Positions 8,874-21,352 of a stretch of DNA of 64,000 nucleotides are shown in pieces. Each line of letters starts with the position of its first letter. Position 1 is the first letter of the stretch. The notes beneath the pieces are model-generated. The model did no database searches. It was given only the letters and a program-made list of their open reading frames with translations, and was not told where the DNA came from. Origin of the DNA: Brevundimonas sp. Root1279 (GTDB lineage Bacteria > Pseudomonadota > Alphaproteobacteria > Caulobacterales > Caulobacteraceae); contig NZ_LMEB01000007.1 in assembly GCF_001425945.1 (NCBI RefSeq), positions 186,163 through 250,162 of the forward strand, written 5' to 3'. A program made the position numbers and the translations under genes.

Positions 8874-10520
8874 TCAGGCCTTGGTCAGACGCAGGTCTTG
8901 GTAGTCGTACGAGAAGTCCGCATCCGGCGAGACCGCCTTCATGGTCGCCGAGACCGACGCGCCGTTCTCGACCTTGAAGGTGATGAACAGGTCTTCTTCG
9001 CGCTTGTCCGTGAAGCGGGTGCGCAGGGTGTCGCCGTCATAGGCCTCCAACGGTCCCTTCAGCGACGGGGTGCGGCTGAAGGCCAGGTGCAGGCCGGTCT
9101 TGCGGTTGCGGCCGCGGCCGGTGGTCGTCGGGGTGATCACGATGTCGCCGTACCAGGGGTCGCGCCAGGTCCCGGCATAGGCCTCCAGCGGCAGGGACGG
9201 GGCTGCGCCGGCCGCCTGTTTGGCGTCGATCTCGGCGGCGGCGGCGACCGATTTGGCGTCGTTGTCCGCCTTCTGCTTCAGGCTGTCGGCGATCCAGTCG
9301 AAGTCCGCCTTGCCCATGACGATGTCGGCGATGCCGCTGCGCAGGGTGCGGGTGACCGCGCTCTCCTCAGCATTGGTGAAGTAGCTGAAGCCGGCGTTGC
9401 GGCCGGGGATCAGCACCGTGCCCGAGACATAGCCGGGCGCCCCGCCGCCGTGGGTGATGAAGCGCTCGCCGCGATAGTCCTGCACCTGCCAGCCCATGGC
9501 GTAGGTCGAGGCGATGGCCCGGCCGGGCAGCTCGGCCGTCGGACCGGCCGAGTTCGACACCAGGATGTTCGGCCGCCACATCTCGTTCGAGCGGGCCTCC
9601 GAGAACAGGCGCGAGCCGTCCGGCAGCTGGCCCTTGTTGACCTGCACGGCGATCCATTTGGCCCAGTCCACCGGATTGGTCACGAAGCCGCCCGCGGCGC
9701 CCGAGGACGACCAGTCCCAGACCTCCTGGATCGAGCCGCCGATGGTCTGCATCTCGCCCTGATAGCGCAGCGGCGGTCCGACCCGCCCGTGCGGCAGGGC
9801 CGACTTGGCCGCATCCGCCGGGGTCATCAGCGGCAGGGTCTCGGTCATCCCCAGCTTGTCGAGGATGCGCGTCTGGACGAACTGCTCCCACGGCATGCCG
9901 GAGGCCGCCGCCACCACCTCGCCGGCGGCCACGAACATCAGGTTGCAGTAGTGATAATTCGTGCGGAAGCCGTCCTCGATCGGCACATGCGGAATGGCCG
10001 CCATGATCTCGGCGCGGGTCCGGTCGCTGTTCGGCCAGAACAGCAGGTCGCCGGCGCCCAGGCCGAAGCCGATGCGGTGGCTGATCAGGTCGCGCACCGT
10101 GACCATGTCGTTGAGTTCGGGCTTCGACAGGGCGAAGCCGGGCAGATAGGTCCGCACCGGCGCGTCCCACTTCACCTTGCCCTCGTCGACCAGGATGGCC
10201 AGGGCCGCCGCCGTCACCGCCTTGGTGTTCGAGGCGATGGCGAACAGGGTGTGCTCATCGATCGGGTGCGTGTCGCCCTTCTGGCGCACGCCATAGCCGC
10301 GGGTCAGCACCGGCCGGCCGTCCTTGACCACCGCGATCGACACCGCCGGCTGGTCCGGGAAGGCGGCCATCACCTTCTGCACGAAGGCGTCCACCGCCGC
10401 CGCCAGGGCTTCCCCGCCGGGCGCCGACCCGACCTGGGCATGCGACAGGGTCGGCAGGGCGACGCCCGCGCTCGCGACAGACGTAGCCAACGCGGCGCGG
10501 CGCGTGAGGCGGATGGACAT
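8874..10520 (-). CDS. Serine hydrolase, class C beta-lactamase family with C-terminal DUF3471
   Basis: This 548-residue exported enzyme belongs to the beta-lactamase/transpeptidase-like family (penicillin-binding protein, esterase or peptidase). A Tat-like signal (RLTRRAALATSVASAG) leads into the catalytic domain. The nucleophile motif is S97-N-T-K100, the second motif is Y191-C-N193, and the third is HGGG. A DUF3471 domain (LEAYAGTWRDPWYGD) lies at about 425-545. I chose ATG 10520 because the longer start adds 20 residues before the signal. Similar proteins in this group are often esterases or D-aminopeptidases rather than true beta-lactamases. A close paralogue lies at 11290-12888. Confidence 0.85.
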   Translation of the reverse strand: MSIRLTRRAALATSVASAGVALPTLSHAQVGSAPGGEALAAAVDAFVQKVMAAFPDQPAVSIAVVKDGRPVLTRGYGVRQKGDTHPIDEHTLFAIASNTKAVTAAALAILVDEGKVKWDAPVRTYLPGFALSKPELNDMVTVRDLISHRIGFGLGAGDLLFWPNSDRTRAEIMAAIPHVPIEDGFRTNYHYCNLMFVAAGEVVAAASGMPWEQFVQTRILDKLGMTETLPLMTPADAAKSALPHGRVGPPLRYQGEMQTIGGSIQEVWDWSSSGAAGGFVTNPVDWAKWIAVQVNKGQLPDGSRLFSEARSNEMWRPNILVSNSAGPTAELPGRAIASTYAMGWQVQDYRGERFITHGGGAPGYVSGTVLIPGRNAGFSYFTNAEESAVTRTLRSGIADIVMGKADFDWIADSLKQKADNDAKSVAAAAEIDAKQAAGAAPSLPLEAYAGTWRDPWYGDIVITPTTTGRGRNRKTGLHLAFSRTPSLKGPLEAYDGDTLRTRFTDKREEDLFITFKVENGASVSATMKAVSPDADFSYDYQDLRLTKA

Positions 10521-10586
10521 GGAGACGCTCCCGACAGAAATCGGAGCGGACGCTAGCGCGCGCCCGCGCGTCCTGTCCACGACCGA

Positions 10587-11234
10587 CTAGCGGCGGGTCT
10601 CCCACGCCATCCACAGGGCGACAGCGGCGATGCCCAGGGCCATCGCCCCCCGCAGGACCGGGCCTCCGGCGCGCCCGACGACTACTGCGCCCGCCCCCGC
10701 CGCGCCCAGCACGATCAAGCTGTGCACCACCACCGCCACCGCCAGGTGAAGGCTTCCCAGCACCAGGGCCTGGGTCAGGGGCGACCCGTGATCGGGCCGC
10801 ATGAAGGTCGGCAGCAGGGCGACATAAAACACCGCCGCCTTGGGGTTCAGCAGGTTGCCCGTCATGCCGCGCAGGAACAGGCCGCGCAGCGTCCCGGCCT
10901 CCGCCGGCCGCGCCGGATCCGCCGCCCCCGGCTGTCGCCACGCCTCCCAGGCCAGCCACAGCAGGAACAGCACCCCGGCCCAACGGATCGCCTGGTACAC
11001 GACCGGCGCCTCCAGCACGAGCTTGGTCAGGCCGACCGCCGCCGCCACCATCCACGCCGCCAACCCGAGCGTCACCCCGGCCACCGCCGCGAAGCCGGCC
11101 GCCCGCCCGCGCCCCACCGAGACCAGCGCCAGCCAGCCCATATTCGGTCCCGGTGTCAGCTCGATCAGGGCCACGGCCAGCAGGAAGGGCGCGAGCACGC
11201 CGGGATCGACCGGCCAGACGGAATTGGGAACCAC
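10587..11234 (-). CDS. LysE/RhtB family amino-acid exporter
   Basis: This 215-residue inner membrane protein has about six hydrophobic segments. It carries the LysE family signature near its N-terminus (ELTPGPNMGWLALVSVGRGRAAG) and GMTGNLLNPKAAVFYVALLPTFM in the middle. Members export amino acids or derivatives (lysine, homoserine, threonine); the substrate cannot be told from sequence. It lies between two paralogous exported serine hydrolases in the same orientation, with gaps of 66 and 55 bp. Export of a product linked to peptide hydrolysis is possible but is inference. Confidence 0.85.
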   Translation of the reverse strand: MVPNSVWPVDPGVLAPFLLAVALIELTPGPNMGWLALVSVGRGRAAGFAAVAGVTLGLAAWMVAAAVGLTKLVLEAPVVYQAIRWAGVLFLLWLAWEAWRQPGAADPARPAEAGTLRGLFLRGMTGNLLNPKAAVFYVALLPTFMRPDHGSPLTQALVLGSLHLAVAVVVHSLIVLGAAGAGAVVVGRAGGPVLRGAMALGIAAVALWMAWETRR

Positions 11235-11289
11235 GGGCGCCTCCTGGCCGCCACCTCACGCCAAGCGCTCCGCGACCCTGCCCAAGGGC

Positions 11290-12888
11290 CTACCGCTCCC
11301 GCGTCAGATGCAGGTCGTGGAAGTCGTAGCTGAAGTCGGCCGCCGGCGAGACCGCCTTGGCCGTCGCCGACACGACCCGCCCGCCCTCGACCTTGAAGAT
11401 CAGGAAGGCGTCCTCATTGCCCGGCTTGGTCCAGCGGGTGCGGAAGGTGTCGCCGTCGAAGCGCTCCAGCGGCCCGTCGAACGCCGCAGTCTTGTCGAAG
11501 CGCACATGCAGCCCCCCGGCGCGCTCGCTGACCGTCACCGTTCCGTACCAGGGATCGCGATAGACGCCGGCGTAGGCCGAGAGCGGCAGGCTCGGCGCAG
11601 CGGCGTTGGCCGGGGCCTCGACGACAGCGGCGGCCGCCCCGGCGGTCTGCTCGGCGATTACCGCCTCGACCCGCTTGGAATAGGCGATCCAGTCGTAGTC
11701 CCGGCGGCCGATCAGCCGGTCGACGCCGCCGTTGCGGAACGAGCGCAGCACCCCGCCCTCTTCGGCGTTGGTCAGCACGACCAGCCCCTTGTTCACGCCG
11801 GGCACGAGGATCGTCATGGTGGCGAAGCCGTCGATCCCGCCGGAGTGCCAGAGGATGCGGCGGTCGCGGAAATTCTCCACCATCCAGCCGAGCGCATAGG
11901 CGCTGATGAAGGAGCGGTCGGGGCGTTCGGCGGTCTGGTCGCCCGACGCGGCGCCCATGATCACCTCGGGCTTCCACATCTGCCGGGCGCTGTCTTCGGA
12001 CCACAGCCGCGTTCCGTCGGCGGCCACGCCCTTGCCCAGCTGGGCGGCCACCCATTTCGCATGGTCCCGGGCGCTGGCGTAGATGCCGCCCGCGGCCACG
12101 GAGACAGGCAGGTCGGCATGCTCTTGAAGCGCCACCATCGGGCCCATGCCGCGCACCGGCGGGCCGAGGCGCGCGTGCGGCCAGGCCGCCTCGGCGCCGG
12201 CCGGCAGGCGCGCATACGACGCGACGCTGTCGCCCATGCCCAGCGGCTGGAGCAACCGCGCCGTAATGAAGTCCTCCCAGACCTGGCCGGTCACCGCCAG
12301 GATCAGCTCGCCCGCGACGACGTAGAGGACGTTGTCGTAGGCGTAGCCGGCCCGGAATCCGTTGGCGATCGGCAGGTGCTTCAGCCCGGCGACCAGGTCG
12401 GCGCGGGTGTGGGTCGTCTGCGGGAACATCATCAGATCGCCCGCGCCGAGCGCCAGCCCCGAGCGGTGACACAGCAGGTCGCGCACGGTCAGCATGGCGG
12501 TGATCGCCGGGTCGCTCATGGCGAACTCCGGCATGTAGCGCACCACCGGCGCGTCCCACTCCAGCTTGCCTTCCTCGACCAGGATGGCCAGCGCCGCGGC
12601 GGTGTAGGCCTTGGAGTTGGAGGCGATGGCGAACAGGCTGCGCTCGGTGACCGGCGCCGCCTGGCCCAGACGCAGCACGCCATAGCCCTTGGCCAAGGTC
12701 GTCGCCCCGTCCTCGACAACGGCGACCGACATCCCCGGCTGGTCGGGGAAGGCCGCCATCACCGCCTGGGCCAGGTCATCGACCTCGGCGGCCACTGAGG
12801 CGGCCTGCCCCCACGACGGGCGCGCCATCAAGGCGGCGGATCCGGCGGCGAAGGCGCCGAGGACGGCGCGGCGGCTGGTGATGGGCAT
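11290..12888 (-). CDS. Serine hydrolase, class C beta-lactamase family with C-terminal DUF3471 (paralogue)
   Basis: This 532-residue exported protein is a clear paralogue of the one at 8874-10520. They share FAIASNxKAxTAAALAILV, WDAPV, LGAGDL, the Y-x-N motif (AYDN, about 182) and the closing AVSPAADFSYDFHDLHL. The signal is Tat-like (TSRRAVLGAFAAGSAAL). The catalytic serine motif is S90-N-S-K93 and the third motif is HSGG. DUF3471 lies at about 415-525. The substrate is unknown. The start at 12888 is the only one that keeps the twin-arginine signal. Confidence 0.85.
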   Translation of the reverse strand: MPITSRRAVLGAFAAGSAALMARPSWGQAASVAAEVDDLAQAVMAAFPDQPGMSVAVVEDGATTLAKGYGVLRLGQAAPVTERSLFAIASNSKAYTAAALAILVEEGKLEWDAPVVRYMPEFAMSDPAITAMLTVRDLLCHRSGLALGAGDLMMFPQTTHTRADLVAGLKHLPIANGFRAGYAYDNVLYVVAGELILAVTGQVWEDFITARLLQPLGMGDSVASYARLPAGAEAAWPHARLGPPVRGMGPMVALQEHADLPVSVAAGGIYASARDHAKWVAAQLGKGVAADGTRLWSEDSARQMWKPEVIMGAASGDQTAERPDRSFISAYALGWMVENFRDRRILWHSGGIDGFATMTILVPGVNKGLVVLTNAEEGGVLRSFRNGGVDRLIGRRDYDWIAYSKRVEAVIAEQTAGAAAAVVEAPANAAAPSLPLSAYAGVYRDPWYGTVTVSERAGGLHVRFDKTAAFDGPLERFDGDTFRTRWTKPGNEDAFLIFKVEGGRVVSATAKAVSPAADFSYDFHDLHLTRER

Positions 12889-13060
12889 GGGCGATCTCCC
12901 CCTTTGTCGCCGCAGACTAGCTCAGCCGCAGGATCGCGCCAGCCGCCCGACCCGCCCCTTGTCAGGCCGCGCGGCCGCGCCCACCTCCACCGCAACCGGA
13001 CGGCGCGTTGCTTGCTTGTGAGGACATGCCGCCGGGATCCGCTTCTCGAAGGGATACGCC

Positions 13061-15655
<2,595 letters not shown>

Positions 15656-15662
15656 TCGCCCC

Positions 15663-15823
15663 CTTCTTTCGTCATCCTCCGGCAAGGCGCTTCAGCGCCG
15701 CGACCGGGGGACCCAGCGGCGCCGAAGGCGATCTGTGCATCCGCACCCGCGGCAGGTTCGCGCTCACGCGCGCCGCTGGGTCCCCCGGTCTCGCTGCGCT
15801 CGCCGGAGGATGACGAAAGAAGG
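15663..15823. repeat. 161 bp intergenic inverted repeat downstream of clpB
   Basis: The outer arms are near-perfect inverted copies: CTTCTTTCGTCATCCTCCGG at 15663-15682 pairs with the sequence ending at 15823, and GACCGGGGGACCCAGCGGCG (about 15702-15721) pairs with a segment starting at 15772. The arms differ in their middles, where the left one holds an extra small hairpin (AGGCGCTTCAGCGCC). It fills nearly the whole gap between the converging clpB and YciI-like genes. It could act as a bidirectional terminator, but its length and internal structure are more like a dispersed palindromic element. Confidence 0.8.
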
Positions 15824-15828
15824 AAGCG

Positions 15829-16188
15829 CTACCCCCCCAACAGCGGCATCACCTCCACCCCGTCGCACACGAACACCGACATGTGCGGGTGCCCCTCGAA
15901 CAGCCGCACCGCCGCCTCGTGGCTCTCCGCCCGCACGACCATGAAGACGGTCAGCAGGTTGACGATGTCGGCGACCTCGCCCTCGGCGGAGATGCGCTTG
16001 GTCGGGCCCAGCGGGCCGCCCTGGTAGACGATGACGTCGCGGTGGGCCTCGTCCCAGGCGAGGACGGCGGGGATGCCGATCGCCTGCCGCTCGGCCTTCT
16101 CCGCCTCGCTCAGGGCGTACCAGGCCTGCCATTGCGGCCCGGTCTTGTCGCTGGTGAAGACCGCCAGATAGTGGCCCTGGGTGCTCAT
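15829..16188 (-). CDS. YciI-like domain protein
   Basis: This 119-residue cytoplasmic protein resembles the YciI/YCII dimeric alpha-beta fold. It has an N-terminal strand (GHYLAVFTSDKTG), an Asp/Glu-rich helix (YALSEAEKAERQAIG), and a C-terminal half (VVRAESHEAAVRLFEGHPHMSVF) that looks like the usual A-x2-hPH-f segment. Active YciI domains often keep a His/Asp pair; the His of GHPHM could play that role. The start at 16188 (MSTQGHYL) is preferred, since longer versions read into the repeat upstream. The assignment is moderate. Confidence 0.6.
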   Translation of the reverse strand: MSTQGHYLAVFTSDKTGPQWQAWYALSEAEKAERQAIGIPAVLAWDEAHRDVIVYQGGPLGPTKRISAEGEVADIVNLLTVFMVVRAESHEAAVRLFEGHPHMSVFVCDGVEVMPLLGG

Positions 16189-16344
16189 CGGTTGTCTCCC
16201 TTCATCGCTTGCAAGCCAGCCTGCCGGTCGGTCGGAGGGAGTCAAGGACGCGCCCTTCGGCGCGCCGCTGCGCGGTGGCCGCAGGCCATCCTTGACGCCC
16301 GCCGAACCGCCCGGCGACGCTCTCGGCAAGGGGATGGGGGGAAC

Positions 16345-16506
16345 CTCGTCTCCTCCCCGTTGCGCAGCAATGGGGAGGGGGACCGCTCGCGCGACTCAGC
16401 GCGAGGGGTGGAGGGGCGAAACTCCCGCGCAGGCGAGAGGCCGCTTCGCCCCTCCACCGCTTCGCGGTCCCCCTCCCCGTCGGCGACGCCGACGGGGAGG
16501 AGACGA
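16345..16506. repeat. Nested palindromic intergenic repeat upstream of the SRAP gene
   Basis: CGTCTCCTCCCCGT near 16347 is mirrored by ACGGGGAGGAGACG ending near 16505. Inside lie further inverted pairs: GGGGAGGGGGACCGC against GCGGTCCCCCTCCCC, and GGTGGAGGGGCGAA against TTCGCCCCTCCACC. The left and right halves each also hold their own small hairpins. The 346 bp between the YciI-like and SRAP genes is mostly this element plus, at 16235-16300, a short GC-rich stretch. It ends 28 bp before the SRAP start, so it would lie in or just before that 5' leader. Confidence 0.8.
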
Positions 16507-16534
16507 TGCCCGTCGCTCGCGCTACCCTCCCCCC

Positions 16535-17134
16535 ATGTGCGCCTCGTTCCAGAGCCGGTTCAACCTGACCCAGCTGGTCAAGCTGTTCGCCGAGGCGCGG
16601 GCGCCGCTGGCCTTCGAGGGCGGGCTGCCGAACATCGAGCCGGTCGAGGAGGTGCGCCCCACCGACCCGGCCCGCGCCGTCCGCGCCCTGAACGACGCCG
16701 AGGCCGAGCTGGCCCAGATGCGCTTCGGCTTCCCGCCGCCCGCGCCCAAACGCCCGCCGGTGATCAACTTCCGCTCCGAGGGCCGCCGCTTCGGCAACGG
16801 CCCGACCAGCGGCCGCGCCCTGGTGCCGGTCTCGGGCTTCTACGAGTTCACCGGCGACAAATACCCCAAGACCCGCTGGCTGCTGCGCGGCGCCGACGCC
16901 GAGCCCCTGGCCCTGGCCGCCCTGTGGCGCGCCGGCCCCGACGGAGACGCCTTCTCCCTGCTCACCGCCGAGCCCGGCCCCGACGTGGCGCCCTACCACT
17001 CCCGCGGCGTCCTGCCGTTGCCGCCCGACCGCTGGGCCGACTGGTTGTTCGACCGGGTCGAGGCCAGCGAGCTGCTCATCCCGCCGCCGGCCGGGACCCT
17101 GGTGGCGGAGGCGGCCCCGCGGCCCGGGAAGTGA
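16535..17134 (+). CDS. SOS response-associated peptidase (SRAP/YedK/HMCES-like)
   Basis: SRAP proteins form a covalent thiazolidine link to abasic sites in single-stranded DNA and later self-reverse. The 199-residue protein begins MCAS, so Cys2 becomes the N-terminal reactive cysteine after Met removal. The other active-site residues are visible: Asn78 (INFRSEG), Glu104 (SGFYEF) and His155 (PYHSRGVLPLP). The family is usually 200-230 residues, so this is slightly short but intact. The start is fixed by the need for Cys at position 2. It follows a large palindromic repeat. Confidence 0.88.
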   Translation: MCASFQSRFNLTQLVKLFAEARAPLAFEGGLPNIEPVEEVRPTDPARAVRALNDAEAELAQMRFGFPPPAPKRPPVINFRSEGRRFGNGPTSGRALVPVSGFYEFTGDKYPKTRWLLRGADAEPLALAALWRAGPDGDAFSLLTAEPGPDVAPYHSRGVLPLPPDRWADWLFDRVEASELLIPPPAGTLVAEAAPRPGK

Positions 17135-17142
17135 CTGCGATC

Positions 17143-17298
17143 CGCCCCTCTTAATATCCGTCACCCTCGGGCTCGACCCGAGGGCCAGACGTTCCGTCGC
17201 ACGGTGACGGAAGACCGCACACCAACCGCCCCGTCGCACCTTCATTCGACGCCGGGCCGCCCCGCCTCTGGCCCTCGGGTCAAGCCCGAGGGTGACGG
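17143..17298 (+). repeat. Palindrome-ended repeat element, copy 1
   Basis: A core of about 141 bp (17158-17298) is bounded by inverted ends: CCGTCACCCTCGGGCTCGAC at the left and a complementary GGGTCAAGCCCGAGGGTGACGG at the right. Each end is itself a hairpin (CCTCGGG/CCCGAGG). The middle reads TCCGTCGCACGG and ACCAACCGCCCCGTCGCAC, which recur in copy 2 (17763-17917). Homology extends left to about 17143 (CGCCCCTCTTAATATCCG). It lies between the SRAP gene and a GIY-YIG gene. Confidence 0.85.
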
Positions 17299-17319
17299 CG
17301 CATTAGGAGGAACAAGGGA

Positions 17320-17718
17320 TCAGGCCTCGCCGTCCTCCCCCCCATCCCGCAACCACTTCAGAAACGCCTCCACGCTCCCCTCCTGATCGCCCGCCACCGG
17401 CAGCCGCGGGTCCGGCGCCTGCCCGACCAGGAACGGATGGAGGTCTCGCCAGTCCGGGTTGCGCTGTTCGATCAGCTGCATCTTCCACGGCCGGTTCCAG
17501 CGCTTCAGCGCCTTCTCGCGACGAATCGCGTCTGGGACCGTCCAGAACTGCTGGTACCAGACCAGGATCGAGCAACCGTGTTTGCGGCTGAAGCCGTCGA
17601 CCACGCCCTCCCGATGCTGCTGGGCACGCGCGTAGAGATTGGCCGTCATGCCGATGTAAAGAACGCCGAACGGCCGGCTCGCCTGGATGTAGGTCGCAAT
17701 GAACGGCCGCTTCTCCAT
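17320..17718 (-). CDS. GIY-YIG nuclease family protein (UPF0213-like)
   Basis: This 132-residue protein is a single GIY-YIG domain with a 30-residue C-terminal extension. Visible landmarks are GVLYIGMTANLYARAQQHREG (18-38, with the Y-IG pair and the helical Arg), SILVWYQ, and IRREKALKRWNRPWKMQLIEQRNPDW (65-90) as in UPF0213 proteins. The family includes structure-specific nucleases, but the cellular role of these stand-alone forms is unclear. ATG 17718 (MEKRPF) is preferred over an upstream TTG. The gene is framed by two copies of the same palindrome-ended element (17143-17298 and 17763-17917). Confidence 0.82.
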   Translation of the reverse strand: MEKRPFIATYIQASRPFGVLYIGMTANLYARAQQHREGVVDGFSRKHGCSILVWYQQFWTVPDAIRREKALKRWNRPWKMQLIEQRNPDWRDLHPFLVGQAPDPRLPVAGDQEGSVEAFLKWLRDGGEDGEA

Positions 17719-17762
17719 GTTCGTGATTTGTTCACGCCGGCCGAAAGCGGTCAAGCTTGTCC

Positions 17763-17917
17763 CGCCCCTCTCAATTTCCGTCCCCCTCGGGCTTGACCCG
17801 AGGGCCAGACCATCCGTCGCACGGCGCCGGAAGAACGCTCACCAACCGCCCCGTCGCACATTCCCTGACGCAGGGCCGCCCAACCTCTGGCCCTCGGGTC
17901 AAGCCCGAGGGTGGCGG
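17763..17917 (+). repeat. Palindrome-ended repeat element, copy 2
   Basis: This copy matches copy 1 over about 155 bp in the same orientation. It starts CGCCCCTCTCAATTTCCG, with a left end CCCCCTCGGGCTTGACCCGA and right end TCGGGTCAAGCCCGAGGG. The middle shares CCGTCGCACGGCGCCGGAAG-like and ACCAACCGCCCCGTCGCAC segments, and CAGGGCCGCCC near the right end, which is also in copy 3. It lies just upstream of the GIY-YIG gene start. Confidence 0.85.
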
Positions 17918-18060
17918 TGATCTGGGGGCGAAACGGAGGGCGACTATCGAAAATCGCTAACCCATTGAAAACACAAACCACACCTGCGCCGTCAGCGTCA
18001 TGAACGCACGTCGCACCAGACGCCTCTATGGTGGGAGACTGCGCAGCTTCGATCGGAGGA

Positions 18061-18165
18061 TTTCAGACGATTCAGACGATTCAGACTCTGTTTTTTCGGC
18101 CCGCCGCGCGCCGTCCCGCGCTCGCCGATTTCAGACGATTCAGACGATTCAGACTCTGTTTTTCG
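18061..18165 (+). repeat. Two copies of a TCAGAC-type 9-bp array upstream of gyrB
   Basis: Copies occupy 18061-18097 and 18129-18165. Each reads TT, then TCAGACGAT twice, then TCAGACTCTG and a run of five or six T followed by CG. The two are nearly identical, separated by 31 bp of unrelated GC-rich sequence. Two more copies in the opposite orientation lie at 25026-25063 and 25227-25265. The 9 bp unit keeps reading frame, but no gene covers them. The 644 bp between the GIY-YIG start and gyrB holds element copy 2, these arrays, and the gyrB leader. Confidence 0.9.
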
Positions 18166-18254
18166 AAGGGCCGTCCGCGGGGAGCGGGTCCGGCCGCCGA
18201 ACGGCCCCCAAACGTCCCGGTTTCGCTCGCTTTTCAGGCCGGAAACCCTATATG

Positions 18255-18260
18255 TTGACA
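18255..18260 (+). promoter_or_regulatory. Possible -35 element of gyrB
   Basis: TTGACA stands 103 bp upstream of the gyrB start, in the only moderately AT-rich stretch of the leader (CCCTATATGTTGACAG). No good -10 partner is visible at 16-18 bp; the best caulobacterial-style match downstream (ACAGATTC) is weak. This is a guess at the gyrB promoter, not a firm call. Confidence 0.3.
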
Positions 18261-18362
18261 GCTCCGTCGCGGGACAGATTCGCGGCGGAAAGCCAGTCAA
18301 TTCCAGGCGGCGGACACGCCGCCTTTTCCGGGCCCGAAACGGGCGTTGAACCGACCGAATAG

Positions 18363-20822
<2,460 letters not shown>

Positions 20823-20852
20823 GTCATTGAAATCAGGCGGCTCTGGCCTTGG

Positions 20853-21290
20853 TCAGGGCCGCCCGGCGTCGACGAAGGCCTGAACGGTCGGATAGGGCTC
20901 GCCCGTCGACCGAGCCCCGCCGCAGGCGATGTCCTTGAGGAAGGCCGGCACGGTGTTGGCCCGCACGGCGGTCCACTCGGCGCCGTCCTCGGGGAACCGC
21001 CCCGCCTCCGACCCGTCCGGGCCATAGTCGACGATCCCCGCCGTCCGCCAGCCGCCGTCGCCGGCGCAGCGGAACTGGTAGGTCTCGACCGAGTAGGAGT
21101 AGTCCCCCGCCTCGCCCGCGCGCGGCACGGTGGCCATGCGCAGCGAGGTGACCTCCCCCTCGGCGAGGATGCTGTCGACCTCGATCAGGTAGACGGTGCT
21201 CGATGTCCGCGAGAACGACTGCCAGGTCTCGGCCGCGGCCGGCGTGGCGACGACGAGCGCGACCGCGCCCGCAAGGATGGCGAATTTCAT
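20853..21290 (-). CDS. Exported protein of unknown function
   Basis: This 145-residue protein has a signal peptide (AILAGAVALVVATPAAA, cleavage near residue 20). The mature domain, with SSTVYLIEVDSI, VTSLRMATVPRAG and YSVETYQFRCAGDGGWRTAG, resembles the small secreted proteins often called surface-adhesin-like or DUF4124-neighbour proteins. I do not recognise a defined family. Two Cys (in QFRCAGD and DIACGGA) could form a disulfide. It stands between gyrB (converging, 30 bp) and the restriction-modification pair. Confidence 0.6.
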   Translation of the reverse strand: MKFAILAGAVALVVATPAAAETWQSFSRTSSTVYLIEVDSILAEGEVTSLRMATVPRAGEAGDYSYSVETYQFRCAGDGGWRTAGIVDYGPDGSEAGRFPEDGAEWTAVRANTVPAFLKDIACGGARSTGEPYPTVQAFVDAGRP

Positions 21291-21352
21291 AGGCGACCTC
21301 CCCAGATGCCCTCACGCCATGATGACCCGCTGGGCGAGCTTGGCAAGAGGTC

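Noticed and set aside
8817-10556. Long plus-strand frames opposite the serine hydrolases (also 10840-12798)
   Set aside because: They mirror the codon structure of the hydrolase genes. No ribosome sites or domains.
12889-13060. Heat-shock (sigma-32) promoter of clpB
   Set aside because: CTTGTCA near 12958 recalls a -35 box, but no matching -10 was found at the right distance.
18061-18165. Peptide-coding repeat (the 9-bp unit keeps frame)
   Set aside because: The frames across it start in non-coding sequence and continue through stops or GC-rich spacer. No ribosome site. Better seen as a DNA repeat.
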